Shown: positions 18,385 through 27,242 of the stretch, one piece after another
Numbering within the stretch: position 1 is the stretch's first letter
Layout: the number at the start of each line of letters is the position of its first letter
DNA from: Bacteroidota bacterium
Lineage (GTDB): Bacteria; Bacteroidota; Bacteroidia; AKYH767-A; 2013-40CM-41-45
Length of the DNA: 64,000 nucleotides
Reading direction: 5' to 3'
NCBI GenBank assembly: GCA_016720935.1
Contig: JADKJP010000006.1
Span: 1,116,001-1,180,000 of the forward strand
Notes under the pieces: generated by a model
Databases searched by the model: none
The model's input: the letters and a program-made list of their open reading frames with translations, nothing else
What the model was told of the DNA's origin: nothing
Made by a program: the position numbers and the translations under genes

Positions 18385-18795
18385 ATGAATTTGTTAAAAA
18401 GAATTTTGATGATTTTTACACCTATTCTAAGTAGAATTGGAATTTGCGGAAATGTAGGTTTTATTTCCGGAACAATATGTGGTTTTATCATTTCAAACTT
18501 AGCTTGGGCGTATAAAGATTTTTTTTTAACGGATACAATGGCTTTGAAACTTTCATTATTACTTGCGATTTTAGCTTGGTTTATTTGTTTATTTATTTTA
18601 TTGATTCGTATTAGATTTTCGCTTGGCTCAATAGCATTTCCTACATTATTTAATTGCCTTGTCGTTTGCTTTCTTACTGTGTTTATCACAAAATGGATTA
18701 ATCAATTCACAATGGCATGGGTCATTGGGATGTTTGTAGGTGCGTTATGTGGCTTCATTCTTTGTAAATTAAATTATTTAGTAAATAAAAAATAA
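18385..18795 (+). CDS. Small four-helix membrane protein, unknown
   Basis: This 136-residue protein is almost entirely hydrophobic. Likely membrane helices lie at about residues 18-42, 53-76, 82-102 and 108-130. It ends in a short Lys-rich tail (NYLVNKK). No family was recognised. It sits 20 bases after the beta-rich gene and 4 bases before another membrane-protein gene, consistent with a co-expressed membrane partner pair. A frame on the opposite strand covers the same bases but lacks context and is rejected. AT-rich codon use matches the two neighbouring unknown genes and not the fibre gene. Confidence 0.65.
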   Translation: MNLLKRILMIFTPILSRIGICGNVGFISGTICGFIISNLAWAYKDFFLTDTMALKLSLLLAILAWFICLFILLIRIRFSLGSIAFPTLFNCLVVCFLTVFITKWINQFTMAWVIGMFVGALCGFILCKLNYLVNKK

Positions 18796-18799
18796 AGCT

Positions 18800-19924
18800 A
18801 TGGCAAACTGTAATGATGAATGCCGACCAACGTGTGGTCAAATAAATGATAGTACTGTTCCATCCGCCTTGACCCAAACAGCTAGCGTTATCGGTTTTAT
18901 CGCAAGCATACTAGGGATTTTTGGGAAATTGATTAGCATAAAGGATTTACCCTTTCCAATAATTATTTTTATTTTGTCTCTTTCTGCAATTTTAGTTGGT
19001 TTGGCAATTATCGCATGGGTCGGAATTGCCTGGTATGACCAGTGTACCGAAGAACCGGTTGTGGTAACTAGTGATGGGTCATTGATGAAAATGAAAGGTA
19101 CCAAGGAATGTGTTACTGGTGTAGTTAATAGTATAAAATCAGATTTTAGTAGCATTTGGAGTATAGCTTGGATATTTCCTTGGACAGCAAATCATGATAG
19201 CATAGATGTGGTCGTTAGAATGAGATATTGGGATGTAGTTGAAAGTAATGGTGCAGATGTATTTTGTACTTATGAAGAAAGCGATAGAAGATCTGAAATA
19301 CTTCGTTGTTATTTTTTTACTCAACGAGTATGTGATGTTGCAAAAGGTGCTTTAATTGGTGCTGTTATTGCCTTTGTGGTAATTTTGGCAATTGCAGCAC
19401 TTGTTATTAGTGCGGTTGTTTTAGGAGTCTTGGCAGCGGCAGGATGCTTTGCTTCTTGGGGCACGGGATGTTCGGCAGCAATTATTGTTGCATTGTTAGT
19501 TTTTATTGCAATTGTTGGTGCTGTTACATTAGCTGGTGCTACTATTGGTGGACTGGTGGTTGTAGGTACTTCCCAACCATCTTCACCAACTGCTCAAAAT
19601 GTGAGTGGAGAATCAGAAACAGCAATATCAGAAGGTGACTTAATAAACCTTCATGGCAGAATGCTAATTAAAGAAGATTCGGATGAACTTTTTCATAATT
19701 TAAAAGTTAATGTTTTTTGGTGGGTTTCACAGGAGCAAGAAAAACTTCCTAAGTTATTGGGCAAAATTTCAGGTACTTCACCATTTAGTCATTGTGAAAT
19801 AGATGAATTGTTCTTTCAACATTTCCAGAGGAGAAATGAGGAAACAGGCGAAATATCAGTTGTGACTGTTAGTATAGATCCTTGCACTGATAGCATAAAC
19901 ATTAAACCAATTAGATGCCCGTGA
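18800..19924 (+). CDS. Cys-rich membrane protein with soluble tail, unknown
   Basis: This 374-residue protein is not recognised. It starts with a Cys-rich segment (Cys 4, 8, 12). Two helices follow at about 27-45 and 52-79, then a loop of about 100 residues with several cysteines and the motif HDSIDVVVRMRYWDVV. Two very hydrophobic Ala/Gly/Val-rich segments come at about 184-215 and 223-255. The last 120 residues are soluble and acidic. The Gly/Ala-rich pair resembles membrane-inserting hairpins, but no toxin or channel family can be assigned. It is the last gene of the fibre-2 operon, 4 bases after the small membrane protein. No transporter motif was seen. Confidence 0.65.
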   Translation: MANCNDECRPTCGQINDSTVPSALTQTASVIGFIASILGIFGKLISIKDLPFPIIIFILSLSAILVGLAIIAWVGIAWYDQCTEEPVVVTSDGSLMKMKGTKECVTGVVNSIKSDFSSIWSIAWIFPWTANHDSIDVVVRMRYWDVVESNGADVFCTYEESDRRSEILRCYFFTQRVCDVAKGALIGAVIAFVVILAIAALVISAVVLGVLAAAGCFASWGTGCSAAIIVALLVFIAIVGAVTLAGATIGGLVVVGTSQPSSPTAQNVSGESETAISEGDLINLHGRMLIKEDSDELFHNLKVNVFWWVSQEQEKLPKLLGKISGTSPFSHCEIDELFFQHFQRRNEETGEISVVTVSIDPCTDSINIKPIRCP

Positions 19925-20246
19925 TATTTATTACCCCCCGCTGGGCGGAATGTTATGCAAGACACGCATACGTTTAATCCATCCCGCCAACATGCTTCAT
20001 TCCGCCCCAGCCCGCTTCGGGTCGCTTGCACATTAAATCAAAAGAAAGCAAATTAAATAAGGTTTGTATCACTGCTAAACACAAACTCCTCTACGTGTAG
20101 TCTTCCCTTAGGAAGCTTGTTGTAGATTGTCGGGTGGGAATGTTTTAAAGATATCTACGACCTATGCATCGTTTGTAATATATATCAATGATTATTACTA
20201 TAATAAGTCAGAAATAAATTAAAAGCGATTATAATAATTCATTCAT
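19925..20246. other. Intergenic region with long inverted repeat
   Basis: This 322-base gap follows the unknown-gene cluster. It starts with a GC-rich imperfect inverted repeat that stands out from the AT-rich surroundings, then a small CCCGCTTCGGG hairpin at 20011-20021 and further weak hairpins (CTACGTGTAG, CTTCCCTTAGGAAG). The last 100 bases before paralogue 3 are AT-rich and may hold its promoter, though I found no full consensus. Confidence 0.5.
19941..20010. repeat. GC-rich imperfect inverted repeat
   Basis: The left arm (from 19941, CTGGGCGGAATG then TTATGCA) pairs with the complement of the right arm (19993-20010, ending CATTCCGCCCCAG) with one bulge and a short mismatch, around a loop of about 35 bases. 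No T-run follows, so it is not a standard terminator. It recalls a folded recombination site or a small repeated intergenic element, but exact integron attC core sequences are absent. Confidence 0.6.
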
Positions 20247-21650
20247 ATGAAAAAATTATACCTTCTCACTCTATTCATTTTCTCTGCACTTGTATCTTTG
20301 GCGCAGACTCCACAAAGTCTCAACTATCAAGCCGTCGCCCGTAATACTTCAGGGGCCATCCTTGCAAATCAATCAGTAGGCATTCGTATTTCTATTACGG
20401 ATGGAAGCGCGGGGGCAACGCTTTACCAGGAAACACATACCGTTACAACCAACCAGTTTGGTTTGTTTACACTTGGTGTAGGTAATGGAACTGTTGTGAG
20501 CGGAATATTTTCTTCCATTCCCTGGGCCACAATCACTCCCTGGCTACAGGTGGAAATGGATCCCGCCGGGGGAAGTGCTTATGTGATGATGGGGAGTTCG
20601 GCTTTGCTTAGTGTACCTTATGCGCTGCATTCAAACACTTCAGATGATAATAAATGGACGGTTACCGGAAATGATATCTATAATAATAATAGCGGAAACG
20701 TCGGTATTGGGACAAGTAGCCCGCAATACCAACTTCATATGAAAAGCAATGGCGATGCTGTGAATGCAATTAGTAGTGGAGCAACTGGTGCTGCCTGGAG
20801 TTACTATATGCAAAATGACACGCTTCGTTCCGCTGTCGGCTGGAGTAATCTGAATAACGCATTGACATTTCACGTAAAGGGTGATGACAGGATGGTTGTA
20901 AATGGCCTTGGTAATGTGGGAATTGGTATCACTACACCCGATGCGCAACTTCATTTGCACAAAGACACGGATCCCATGTTGCTCCTTACAAATAGTACAA
21001 GTGGCTCCACTGCTAATGATGGCTCAGCCATTTGGTTAAACGGAAATGATCTGAAAGTGGACAATCTTGAAAATGGAAATATCGTTTTCAATACTAATTA
21101 TCAGGAGCGAATGCGTATAACAAACACGGGCAACCTGCGCATCACAGATGGCACGCAAGGTGACGGAAAAGTTTTAACGAGTGATGCGAGTGGGAATGCG
21201 AGTTGGAAAGTGCCAGCAGCCGGGCAGGTATATTTTGAAGCATACAAAACATCCGGGCAACAAACGATACCTGCTGGTGGAGTGCATAGGGTTATTTTTG
21301 ATACCACTATGGTCAATATTGGAAATGCATACGACGAAGATTCCAGTTTATTTACTGCTCCAACAAGCGGTGTCTACTTTTTCTATGGTGAATTATTTTG
21401 GAACGGGCAATCTACAAACCAAATTGAGTTTGGTATGCGAAAAGCAGGTGTGACCGGATGGAATGGAGCTCAAGGATTTGGAAAAACAGGTGTAAACTAT
21501 GAAAATACTAACTTAAGCGGATCGCTTTTTCTAAACGCAGGAGATAAGGTTGAGTTTTTCGCAATATTCTACCAACAGGGAGGTGGTACGAGTATCAACA
21601 TTGGGGGCAGTTGGGAATTTTGTTATATTAAAGGATATAGAGTAAATTGA
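20247..21650 (+). CDS. Secreted fibre-like protein, C1q-like head (paralogue 3)
   Basis: This 467-residue protein is the short member of the family. A signal peptide (KKLYLLTLFIFSALVSLAQ) leads into the shared N-terminal module, which is nearly identical in DNA to that of paralogue 1. The SGQVLKYNGT repeats are missing. The chain goes straight to GNVGIGTSSPQYQLHMKSNG-type repeats, the conserved linker (DGKVLTSDASGNASW) and a C1q-like head (YDEDSSLFTAPTSGVYFFYG, ending CYIKGYRVN). It fits a shortened fibre with another head specificity. No clear terminator or partner gene follows. Confidence 0.82.
   Translation: MKKLYLLTLFIFSALVSLAQTPQSLNYQAVARNTSGAILANQSVGIRISITDGSAGATLYQETHTVTTNQFGLFTLGVGNGTVVSGIFSSIPWATITPWLQVEMDPAGGSAYVMMGSSALLSVPYALHSNTSDDNKWTVTGNDIYNNNSGNVGIGTSSPQYQLHMKSNGDAVNAISSGATGAAWSYYMQNDTLRSAVGWSNLNNALTFHVKGDDRMVVNGLGNVGIGITTPDAQLHLHKDTDPMLLLTNSTSGSTANDGSAIWLNGNDLKVDNLENGNIVFNTNYQERMRITNTGNLRITDGTQGDGKVLTSDASGNASWKVPAAGQVYFEAYKTSGQQTIPAGGVHRVIFDTTMVNIGNAYDEDSSLFTAPTSGVYFFYGELFWNGQSTNQIEFGMRKAGVTGWNGAQGFGKTGVNYENTNLSGSLFLNAGDKVEFFAIFYQQGGGTSINIGGSWEFCYIKGYRVN
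20307..20633 (+). repeat. Near-identical N-terminal module, copy 3 of 3
   Basis: It is almost identical in DNA to copy 1 (11377-11703), with only scattered single-base differences, and close to copy 2 (15225-15552). Confidence 0.85.
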
Positions 21651-21778
21651 CTCTTGTTTTATCACTTTCCTCATAATCTTTTCTATGTTGCTGTTAGAAT
21701 GTGATGTAAATAAGGGTGCGTAGAGATTAACAAACAATGCTCGAATACATCCTCAAACAGGCTTGTTAAAAAAAATCC

Positions 21779-21801
21779 CTTTGCGCCTTTGCGCGAAAAA
21801 G
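21779..21801. repeat. Short TTTGCGC repeat
   Basis: CTTTGCGCCTTTGCGCGAAA contains two TTTGCGC units in an AT-rich gap. I recall similar TTTGCGC-type short repeats from intergenic DNA of related bacteria. Its role is unknown. Confidence 0.4.
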
Positions 21802-21818
21802 AACTATTGCAACCAACT

Positions 21819-22241
21819 TCACATGTTACTTTTTCTCCGCATTATAATCCACGGCACAACCACAAAAGCAAAACCCATAAATAAAATCAAAGCACTGGAC
21901 AACCATTTTTCAATAAATGGTGTTTCGAATTTGGAAAGAGTAGGGTCGGTTTTGTGAAGAAGAAAATCAATGTGTTCGCCTTGCCGATAGGTATACCATC
22001 CATCCACTTCGATCAATACCGTATCAGGAGATTCAGGAGAGATCAGGAGCGGACAGGGCCTGTTGTATTTGTCAGGAAGAAAACCGACGATGGTTCCTGT
22101 TGTATGGATATAATTCTTTTCTCTTTCTAATTTTAAATAAACCAATATCGCTCCAATCAGCAACAATGCAATGCCAATTGCCAGGATGATCTTCAGTACC
22201 GCCGGATTATCTTTATCGTTGAAGGATTTTTGTATTTCCAT
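21819..22241 (-). CDS. Membrane protein, DUF3592-like
   Basis: This 140-residue protein has a membrane helix at about residues 15-36 (AVLKIILAIGIALLLIGAIL) and another at 113-132 (ALILFMGFAFVVVPWIIM). A beta-rich loop lies between them (THTTGTIVGFL-like start, VDGWYTYRQGEHIDFLLHK). That layout fits the DUF3592 family, whose role is unknown. It starts 42 bases downstream of the stop of the lipoprotein gene on the same strand, so the two may be co-transcribed. Identification rests on architecture and a few motif residues only. Confidence 0.65.
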   Translation of the reverse strand: MEIQKSFNDKDNPAVLKIILAIGIALLLIGAILVYLKLEREKNYIHTTGTIVGFLPDKYNRPCPLLISPESPDTVLIEVDGWYTYRQGEHIDFLLHKTDPTLSKFETPFIEKWLSSALILFMGFAFVVVPWIIMRRKSNM

Positions 22242-22283
22242 AAGAGTGAAATCGAAAGGAGATTATTTGAAAAAGATTACTCA

Positions 22284-23270
22284 TTACCAGCCGGCCCGCT
22301 GTATCCTTGTTGCATAATAGGTTCCGTTGATGATCAAGGCGGGATCATTTTTGTAATATCCTTTTTCGCATCTCATCGCATTGCCATTCAAATACAAGTT
22401 CGTACCGTCATAATTCCATGTACCGGAATTGGAAGCTGTATGTGAAACACCGCCCGCGCCGGAGTTGCCGGAATAATCCATCGAGCCTTCGGAACCGTAT
22501 TGAAAAGTACCATCCGGATTTAAGGTCAGTACATTCTGGTAACTGATTGCTCCGGAGTTCGTGGAAGTGGTGCTCATTTGCATCCAGCTTCCGGCGATTT
22601 CGGTTGTACCACCGGCTTCCTTGTTTGATTCACCTTTGCTGAAGACTTCAGTAACCCTTTGGCCACTGCCATTCACACCTGTCACGGATAATTGGTTTCC
22701 TTCCAGGTTCAATTCAACATCTGATTTGTTGGTTTTATTTTCCAGATGCATGACATTACCTTCAAGTCTGTAATTCATTTCAGCGCCACCCAATTGAAGT
22801 GTACCATTTTCACGAATCACGAGTCGGCCGCTTTTTCCGGTCCAGGTGCCGATGTAACCGTTACTTCCTCCTTCGGTATTACCGCTTTCCGGTGGTGTAT
22901 TTCCGGGAGCGACAGCCGCAGAGACATCTCTTTGCAGTGAAAGTTTGATATCGTTTTCCGTGTTGCTCAGTTCCAGGTGGTCACCGTTCAATGTGTAATT
23001 CAGTACCAGCGTTTGTCCCTGCTCAGTGATGGTAATTGTATTTTCGGTATTTGTATACGTTACATCGCCATCGTAAAAAACAGCCTTTCCGTTTTCTCCG
23101 AGCATTACAAAGGCGCCAAGTCCGTCCTGGTCGGTGCCGCGCCATTTTCCTAATAAAGGATTTGCATTCATTTTATCCTGAATTTGTTTTGAATCCGAAG
23201 TGTTTTCATTGCCATTTTTGCAGGAGAAAATCGCAAAAACCAAAAGGAGATAGATAAAAGAAAACCGCAT
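22284..23270 (-). CDS. Lipoprotein with three lipocalin-like repeats
   Basis: This 328-residue protein begins with a clear lipoprotein signal (FSFIYLLLVFAIFSCKNG, Cys 17). Three related beta-rich units follow, each opening with a GxW motif: LLGKWRGTDQDGLGAF (about residue 40), YIGTWTGKSGRLVIRENG (about 140) and IAGSWMQMSTTS (about 225). This is the pattern of lipocalin-like DUF4488/DUF5640 domains. They may bind a small hydrophobic molecule, but no ligand residues can be named. The upstream region is cut by the G-rich block, so its promoter may not be true sequence. It lies upstream of the DUF3592-like gene. Confidence 0.7.
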   Translation of the reverse strand: MRFSFIYLLLVFAIFSCKNGNENTSDSKQIQDKMNANPLLGKWRGTDQDGLGAFVMLGENGKAVFYDGDVTYTNTENTITITEQGQTLVLNYTLNGDHLELSNTENDIKLSLQRDVSAAVAPGNTPPESGNTEGGSNGYIGTWTGKSGRLVIRENGTLQLGGAEMNYRLEGNVMHLENKTNKSDVELNLEGNQLSVTGVNGSGQRVTEVFSKGESNKEAGGTTEIAGSWMQMSTTSTNSGAISYQNVLTLNPDGTFQYGSEGSMDYSGNSGAGGVSHTASNSGTWNYDGTNLYLNGNAMRCEKGYYKNDPALIINGTYYATRIQRAGW

Positions 23271-24316
<1,046 letters not shown>

Positions 24317-25042
24317 ATGAAGAATATTACTGCCTTCCATTCTGTATTAATTTGTTTTCTTCTGCTCAATATTTTACCGGAAACAGGTTCATCGGCTAAA
24401 ATTCCTTCCAGTAAAAGGAGCAAGGATGTCATTGCCAGACAAACTCCCATCTTATTGAAAGAATCTAATGCCAAAGGCCTGACTCTCGGACAAGCTGTAT
24501 GCATTCGAATTTTTAAGGAAGAAAAGGAACTGGAATTATGGATTAAAAAGGGAAGTAAATTCTCGATGTTTAAATCCTATCCGATTTGTACTTTCTCCGG
24601 TGAACTGGGTTCCAAGAAGAAAGTTGGCGATGGACAGGCTCCCGAGGGTTTTTATACTGTGTATCCGGAACAGCTGAACCCATCCAGTGATTATCATCTT
24701 GCATTTAATATCGGATATCCGAATGCGTACGACAGAGCCCATCATTTTACCGGAAGCGCGATCATGGTTCATGGAAATTGTGTTTCCATTGGTTGTTATG
24801 CCATGACGGATGCGCGGATTGAAGAAATATTTACAGTCATAACGAAAGCTTTTGAAGGCGGACAATCATCCTTTCAGGTGCAGATTTATCCATTTCGAAT
24901 GACCAGTGAAAAAATGGAAGCTCATGCCGGTTTGGAATGGTACAGCTTCTGGCAAAACCTTAAAACCGGTTACGATTATTTTGAAACACATCAATTGCCA
25001 CCGGCTGTTACTGTGAGCAAGGCGAAATACGTTTTCAAATAA
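24317..25042 (+). CDS. YafK-type L,D-transpeptidase family protein
   Basis: This 241-residue exported protein starts at ATG 24317 (NITAFHSVLICFLLLNILP signal). Frames that run in from the G-rich block are spurious. It belongs to the YkuD/YafK catalytic family: residues 70-165 include LWIKKGSKFSMFKSYPICTF, the GDGQAPEGFYTV segment and the active-site motif HGNCVSIGCYAM with catalytic Cys160 and His152. Family members make or cut peptidoglycan cross-links or detach lipoproteins in the periplasm. The promoter region is interrupted by the G block just upstream. An AATCTTTG sequence about 20 bases before the start may be a partial -7 element. Confidence 0.92.
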   Translation: MKNITAFHSVLICFLLLNILPETGSSAKIPSSKRSKDVIARQTPILLKESNAKGLTLGQAVCIRIFKEEKELELWIKKGSKFSMFKSYPICTFSGELGSKKKVGDGQAPEGFYTVYPEQLNPSSDYHLAFNIGYPNAYDRAHHFTGSAIMVHGNCVSIGCYAMTDARIEEIFTVITKAFEGGQSSFQVQIYPFRMTSEKMEAHAGLEWYSFWQNLKTGYDYFETHQLPPAVTVSKAKYVFK

Positions 25043-25069
25043 TTTGATCGCATCATTCTTATCAAAGGT

Positions 25070-25459
25070 TTATTCTGTCCATGCGAGAATGATAATGACC
25101 AAGGGAGCAATCACGAAATAGGAGAGTGCTACATAAAATAGTGAACGGTAATAAACTGATTCTTTTCTCTTTTTGCGCTGACGGTAGGCAATAATTCCCA
25201 TGACCACAGGAGCGCCGATAATCAGGTAAAATGTTCCTACGGAAGCGAGTCCTGACCACACCCAATAAAGCGTTGTGAGAGTAAAAAGGAGGAGTCCTCC
25301 ATAGTTTACAAAAACGAGAAACCATTCCAGTAAGGGAGCTTTGTTCTGCAGTTCTTTTTTCATTTTTATTCCCATTAAAATATAAATGAGAAGGAAGAAG
25401 AGCGGGATCAGGATATAAATAAAAATGGGAATCATTGAAATCGTTTGAAGTACGATCAA
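25070..25459 (-). CDS. Small membrane protein of unknown function
   Basis: This 129-residue protein has about four hydrophobic helices: residues 9-29 (IPIFIYILIPLFFLLIYILM), 45-65, 70-92 and 108-126. A basic loop (RQRKKRKES) lies between the third and fourth. I do not recognise the family. It is convergent with the L,D-transpeptidase gene, 27 bases from its stop. Confidence 0.65.
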   Translation of the reverse strand: MIVLQTISMIPIFIYILIPLFFLLIYILMGIKMKKELQNKAPLLEWFLVFVNYGGLLLFTLTTLYWVWSGLASVGTFYLIIGAPVVMGIIAYRQRKKRKESVYYRSLFYVALSYFVIAPLVIIILAWTE

Positions 25460-26034
25460 AAATAATAAAACATCAGAGAATTTTTCAGGTCTTTTTCGAA
25501 TGCTCCTTTATATTTCCTGTTGGTTTGCTTTAGTTTTTACAAATTAATGCTTCTTCAAAAGCTCATTGAAGCTTCTATCTGATCAGTTTCATTTTATGCA
25601 ACAGCATTTATGCGATGTCCAATTTGCTTCCGGCTTTTCCTGAAATTTCAAGCTGATAATTTCGTAGTCTCCAGGGGACCTCGATATCCTGATTATTTCG
25701 AAAGTGTCGCAATGTTCCAATCAATGGAAGTCTGATTTAACAAATCAGGAGGCATCGGAGCATGTCCATTTTCATCGCTTTATTTCCATGCCTTAATAAA
25801 AATTAAACCCTTGGAATTCCGCTTGATTCGGGGCTTTCATCAGATTTGAAGGAGATTAAATTAAAAAATTTCTCAACAGGTGTATTTGCAAAGGAAAGTT
25901 TTCACACTTTTGTTAGAGAGGGGTTTGGTTGGAATACAATCATTCGCTTTGATTGCTTAAAAATCAGGTTTTTATCGAATTTTGGCAAAAAAGGAAGAAA
26001 ACAGGACAAACATCAAATATCAAATTTATAAACT
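25460..26034. other. Intergenic region upstream of recA
   Basis: These 575 bases hold no convincing gene. A 61-codon frame at 25846-26031 lacks a start context and family resemblance. The region must carry the recA promoter, and partial TAnnTTTG-like sequences occur near 25940-25980, but none matches both promoter boxes. No SOS-box-like palindrome was noticed. Confidence 0.5.
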
Positions 26035-27060
26035 ATGGCAACAGCAGAAGTAAAAGAAACGGTAAAAGAAAAATTAAAAGCACTACAGCTTACCATCGAC
26101 AAAATCGAAAAAGCCTATGGTAAAGGAACCATCATGAAGATGGGTGATGAGGCGGTTGAACAGGTTGAATCCATTTCCACAGGTTCGATTTCTTTAGATA
26201 ATGCATTGGGTATAGGCGGACTTCCAAAAGGAAGGGTCGTTGAGATTTATGGTCCGGAATCTTCGGGTAAAACAACACTCGCGATTCACGCGATCGCCAA
26301 TGTGCAGAAGAATGGTGGTATTGCCGCCTTCATTGACGCGGAACATGCTTTCGACCGCTTCTATGCTCAGAAACTTGGCGTTGATCTGGAGAATCTCCTG
26401 ATCTCCCAGCCTGACAATGGAGAGCAGGCGCTTGAAATTGCGGAAAATCTGATTCGTTCAGGAGCTATTGATATCCTTGTCATTGACTCTGTCGCAGCAC
26501 TTACCCCAAAAGCTGAAATCGAAGGCGAAATGGGAGAAAGCAAAATGGGTCTTCAGGCTCGCTTGATGTCTCAGGCATTGCGTAAATTAACAGGTACCAT
26601 CAGCCGCACGGGTTGCTGCTGTATTTTCATCAACCAGCTCCGTGAAAAGATTGGTGTGATGTTCGGAAATCCTGAAACTACTACCGGTGGTAACGCTTTG
26701 AAGTTTTATGCTTCCGTGCGTCTGGATATCCGTCGTATCGGACAATTGAAAGACGGTGAAGCCATCGTTGGTAACCGTACAAAAGTGAAAATTGTAAAGA
26801 ATAAAGTTGCTCCTCCATTCAGAATTGCTGAATTCGACATCATGTACGGAGAAGGTATTTCTAAAATGGGAGAGATCGTGGATATCGGTGTCGACAAAGG
26901 CATCATCAAGAAATCAGGCTCCTGGTTCAGCTATGGTGATACCAAACTAGGACAGGGAAGAGATGCTGTGAAGCAGCTCCTGAACGATAATCCTGAACTC
27001 GCTGAGGAACTGGAACTCAAGATCCGCGAAGCTCTCAGAGAGGCTGCAGCAGCCGGTTGA
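26035..27060 (+). CDS. recA: RecA recombinase
   Basis: This 341-residue protein is RecA, the ATP-dependent strand-exchange protein of homologous recombination and DNA repair. Walker A GPESSGKT occupies residues 73-80. The catalytic and DNA-binding loops are intact (LVIDSVAALTPKAEIEGEMG, FINQLREKIGVMFGNPETTT, GGNALKFYASVRLDIRR). Its length is normal for the family. No Shine-Dalgarno is seen, as usual in this phylum. The gene is monocistronic and ends about 130 bases before a long hairpin terminator. Confidence 0.98.
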   Translation: MATAEVKETVKEKLKALQLTIDKIEKAYGKGTIMKMGDEAVEQVESISTGSISLDNALGIGGLPKGRVVEIYGPESSGKTTLAIHAIANVQKNGGIAAFIDAEHAFDRFYAQKLGVDLENLLISQPDNGEQALEIAENLIRSGAIDILVIDSVAALTPKAEIEGEMGESKMGLQARLMSQALRKLTGTISRTGCCCIFINQLREKIGVMFGNPETTTGGNALKFYASVRLDIRRIGQLKDGEAIVGNRTKVKIVKNKVAPPFRIAEFDIMYGEGISKMGEIVDIGVDKGIIKKSGSWFSYGDTKLGQGRDAVKQLLNDNPELAEELELKIREALREAAAAG

Positions 27061-27188
27061 GAATCAATTCGGATCCACAGGTATTCAAGCTAGTGATGGG
27101 AAGGCATCATTGATTTCCCAATAGTTTGATTGGGTTCCTTGGAATCGGAATTGATCCTGAAACCAGAACTTATAATTCGTATTTTTCG

Positions 27189-27233
27189 GCCGTAAAACAT
27201 AACCTGCCAGGTTATTGTTTTGCGGCTTTTTTA
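27189..27233 (+). terminator. Long intrinsic terminator after recA
   Basis: An 18-base arm from 27189 (GCCGTAAAACATAACCTG) pairs with the arm ending at 27226 (TTGTTTTGCGGC) with one G-T wobble and one bulged base, then a T-run. It lies between recA and the TPR lipoprotein gene. Confidence 0.9.
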
Positions 27234-27242
27234 TTTCAAACT

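Noticed and set aside
18354..18689. 111-codon frame on the minus strand opposite the small membrane protein
   Set aside because: It is antisense to a well-spaced co-transcribed gene and resembles no family. The plus-strand frame has a clear membrane-protein pattern and operon context.
19941..20010. Integron attC site
   Set aside because: The inverted repeat has the shape of one, but the conserved RYYYAAC / GTTRRRY cores are not matched, and no integron integrase is in the window. Kept only as an unexplained inverted repeat.
25846..26031. 61-codon frame just upstream of recA
   Set aside because: No start signal, no recognisable motif, and it would occupy the recA promoter region.
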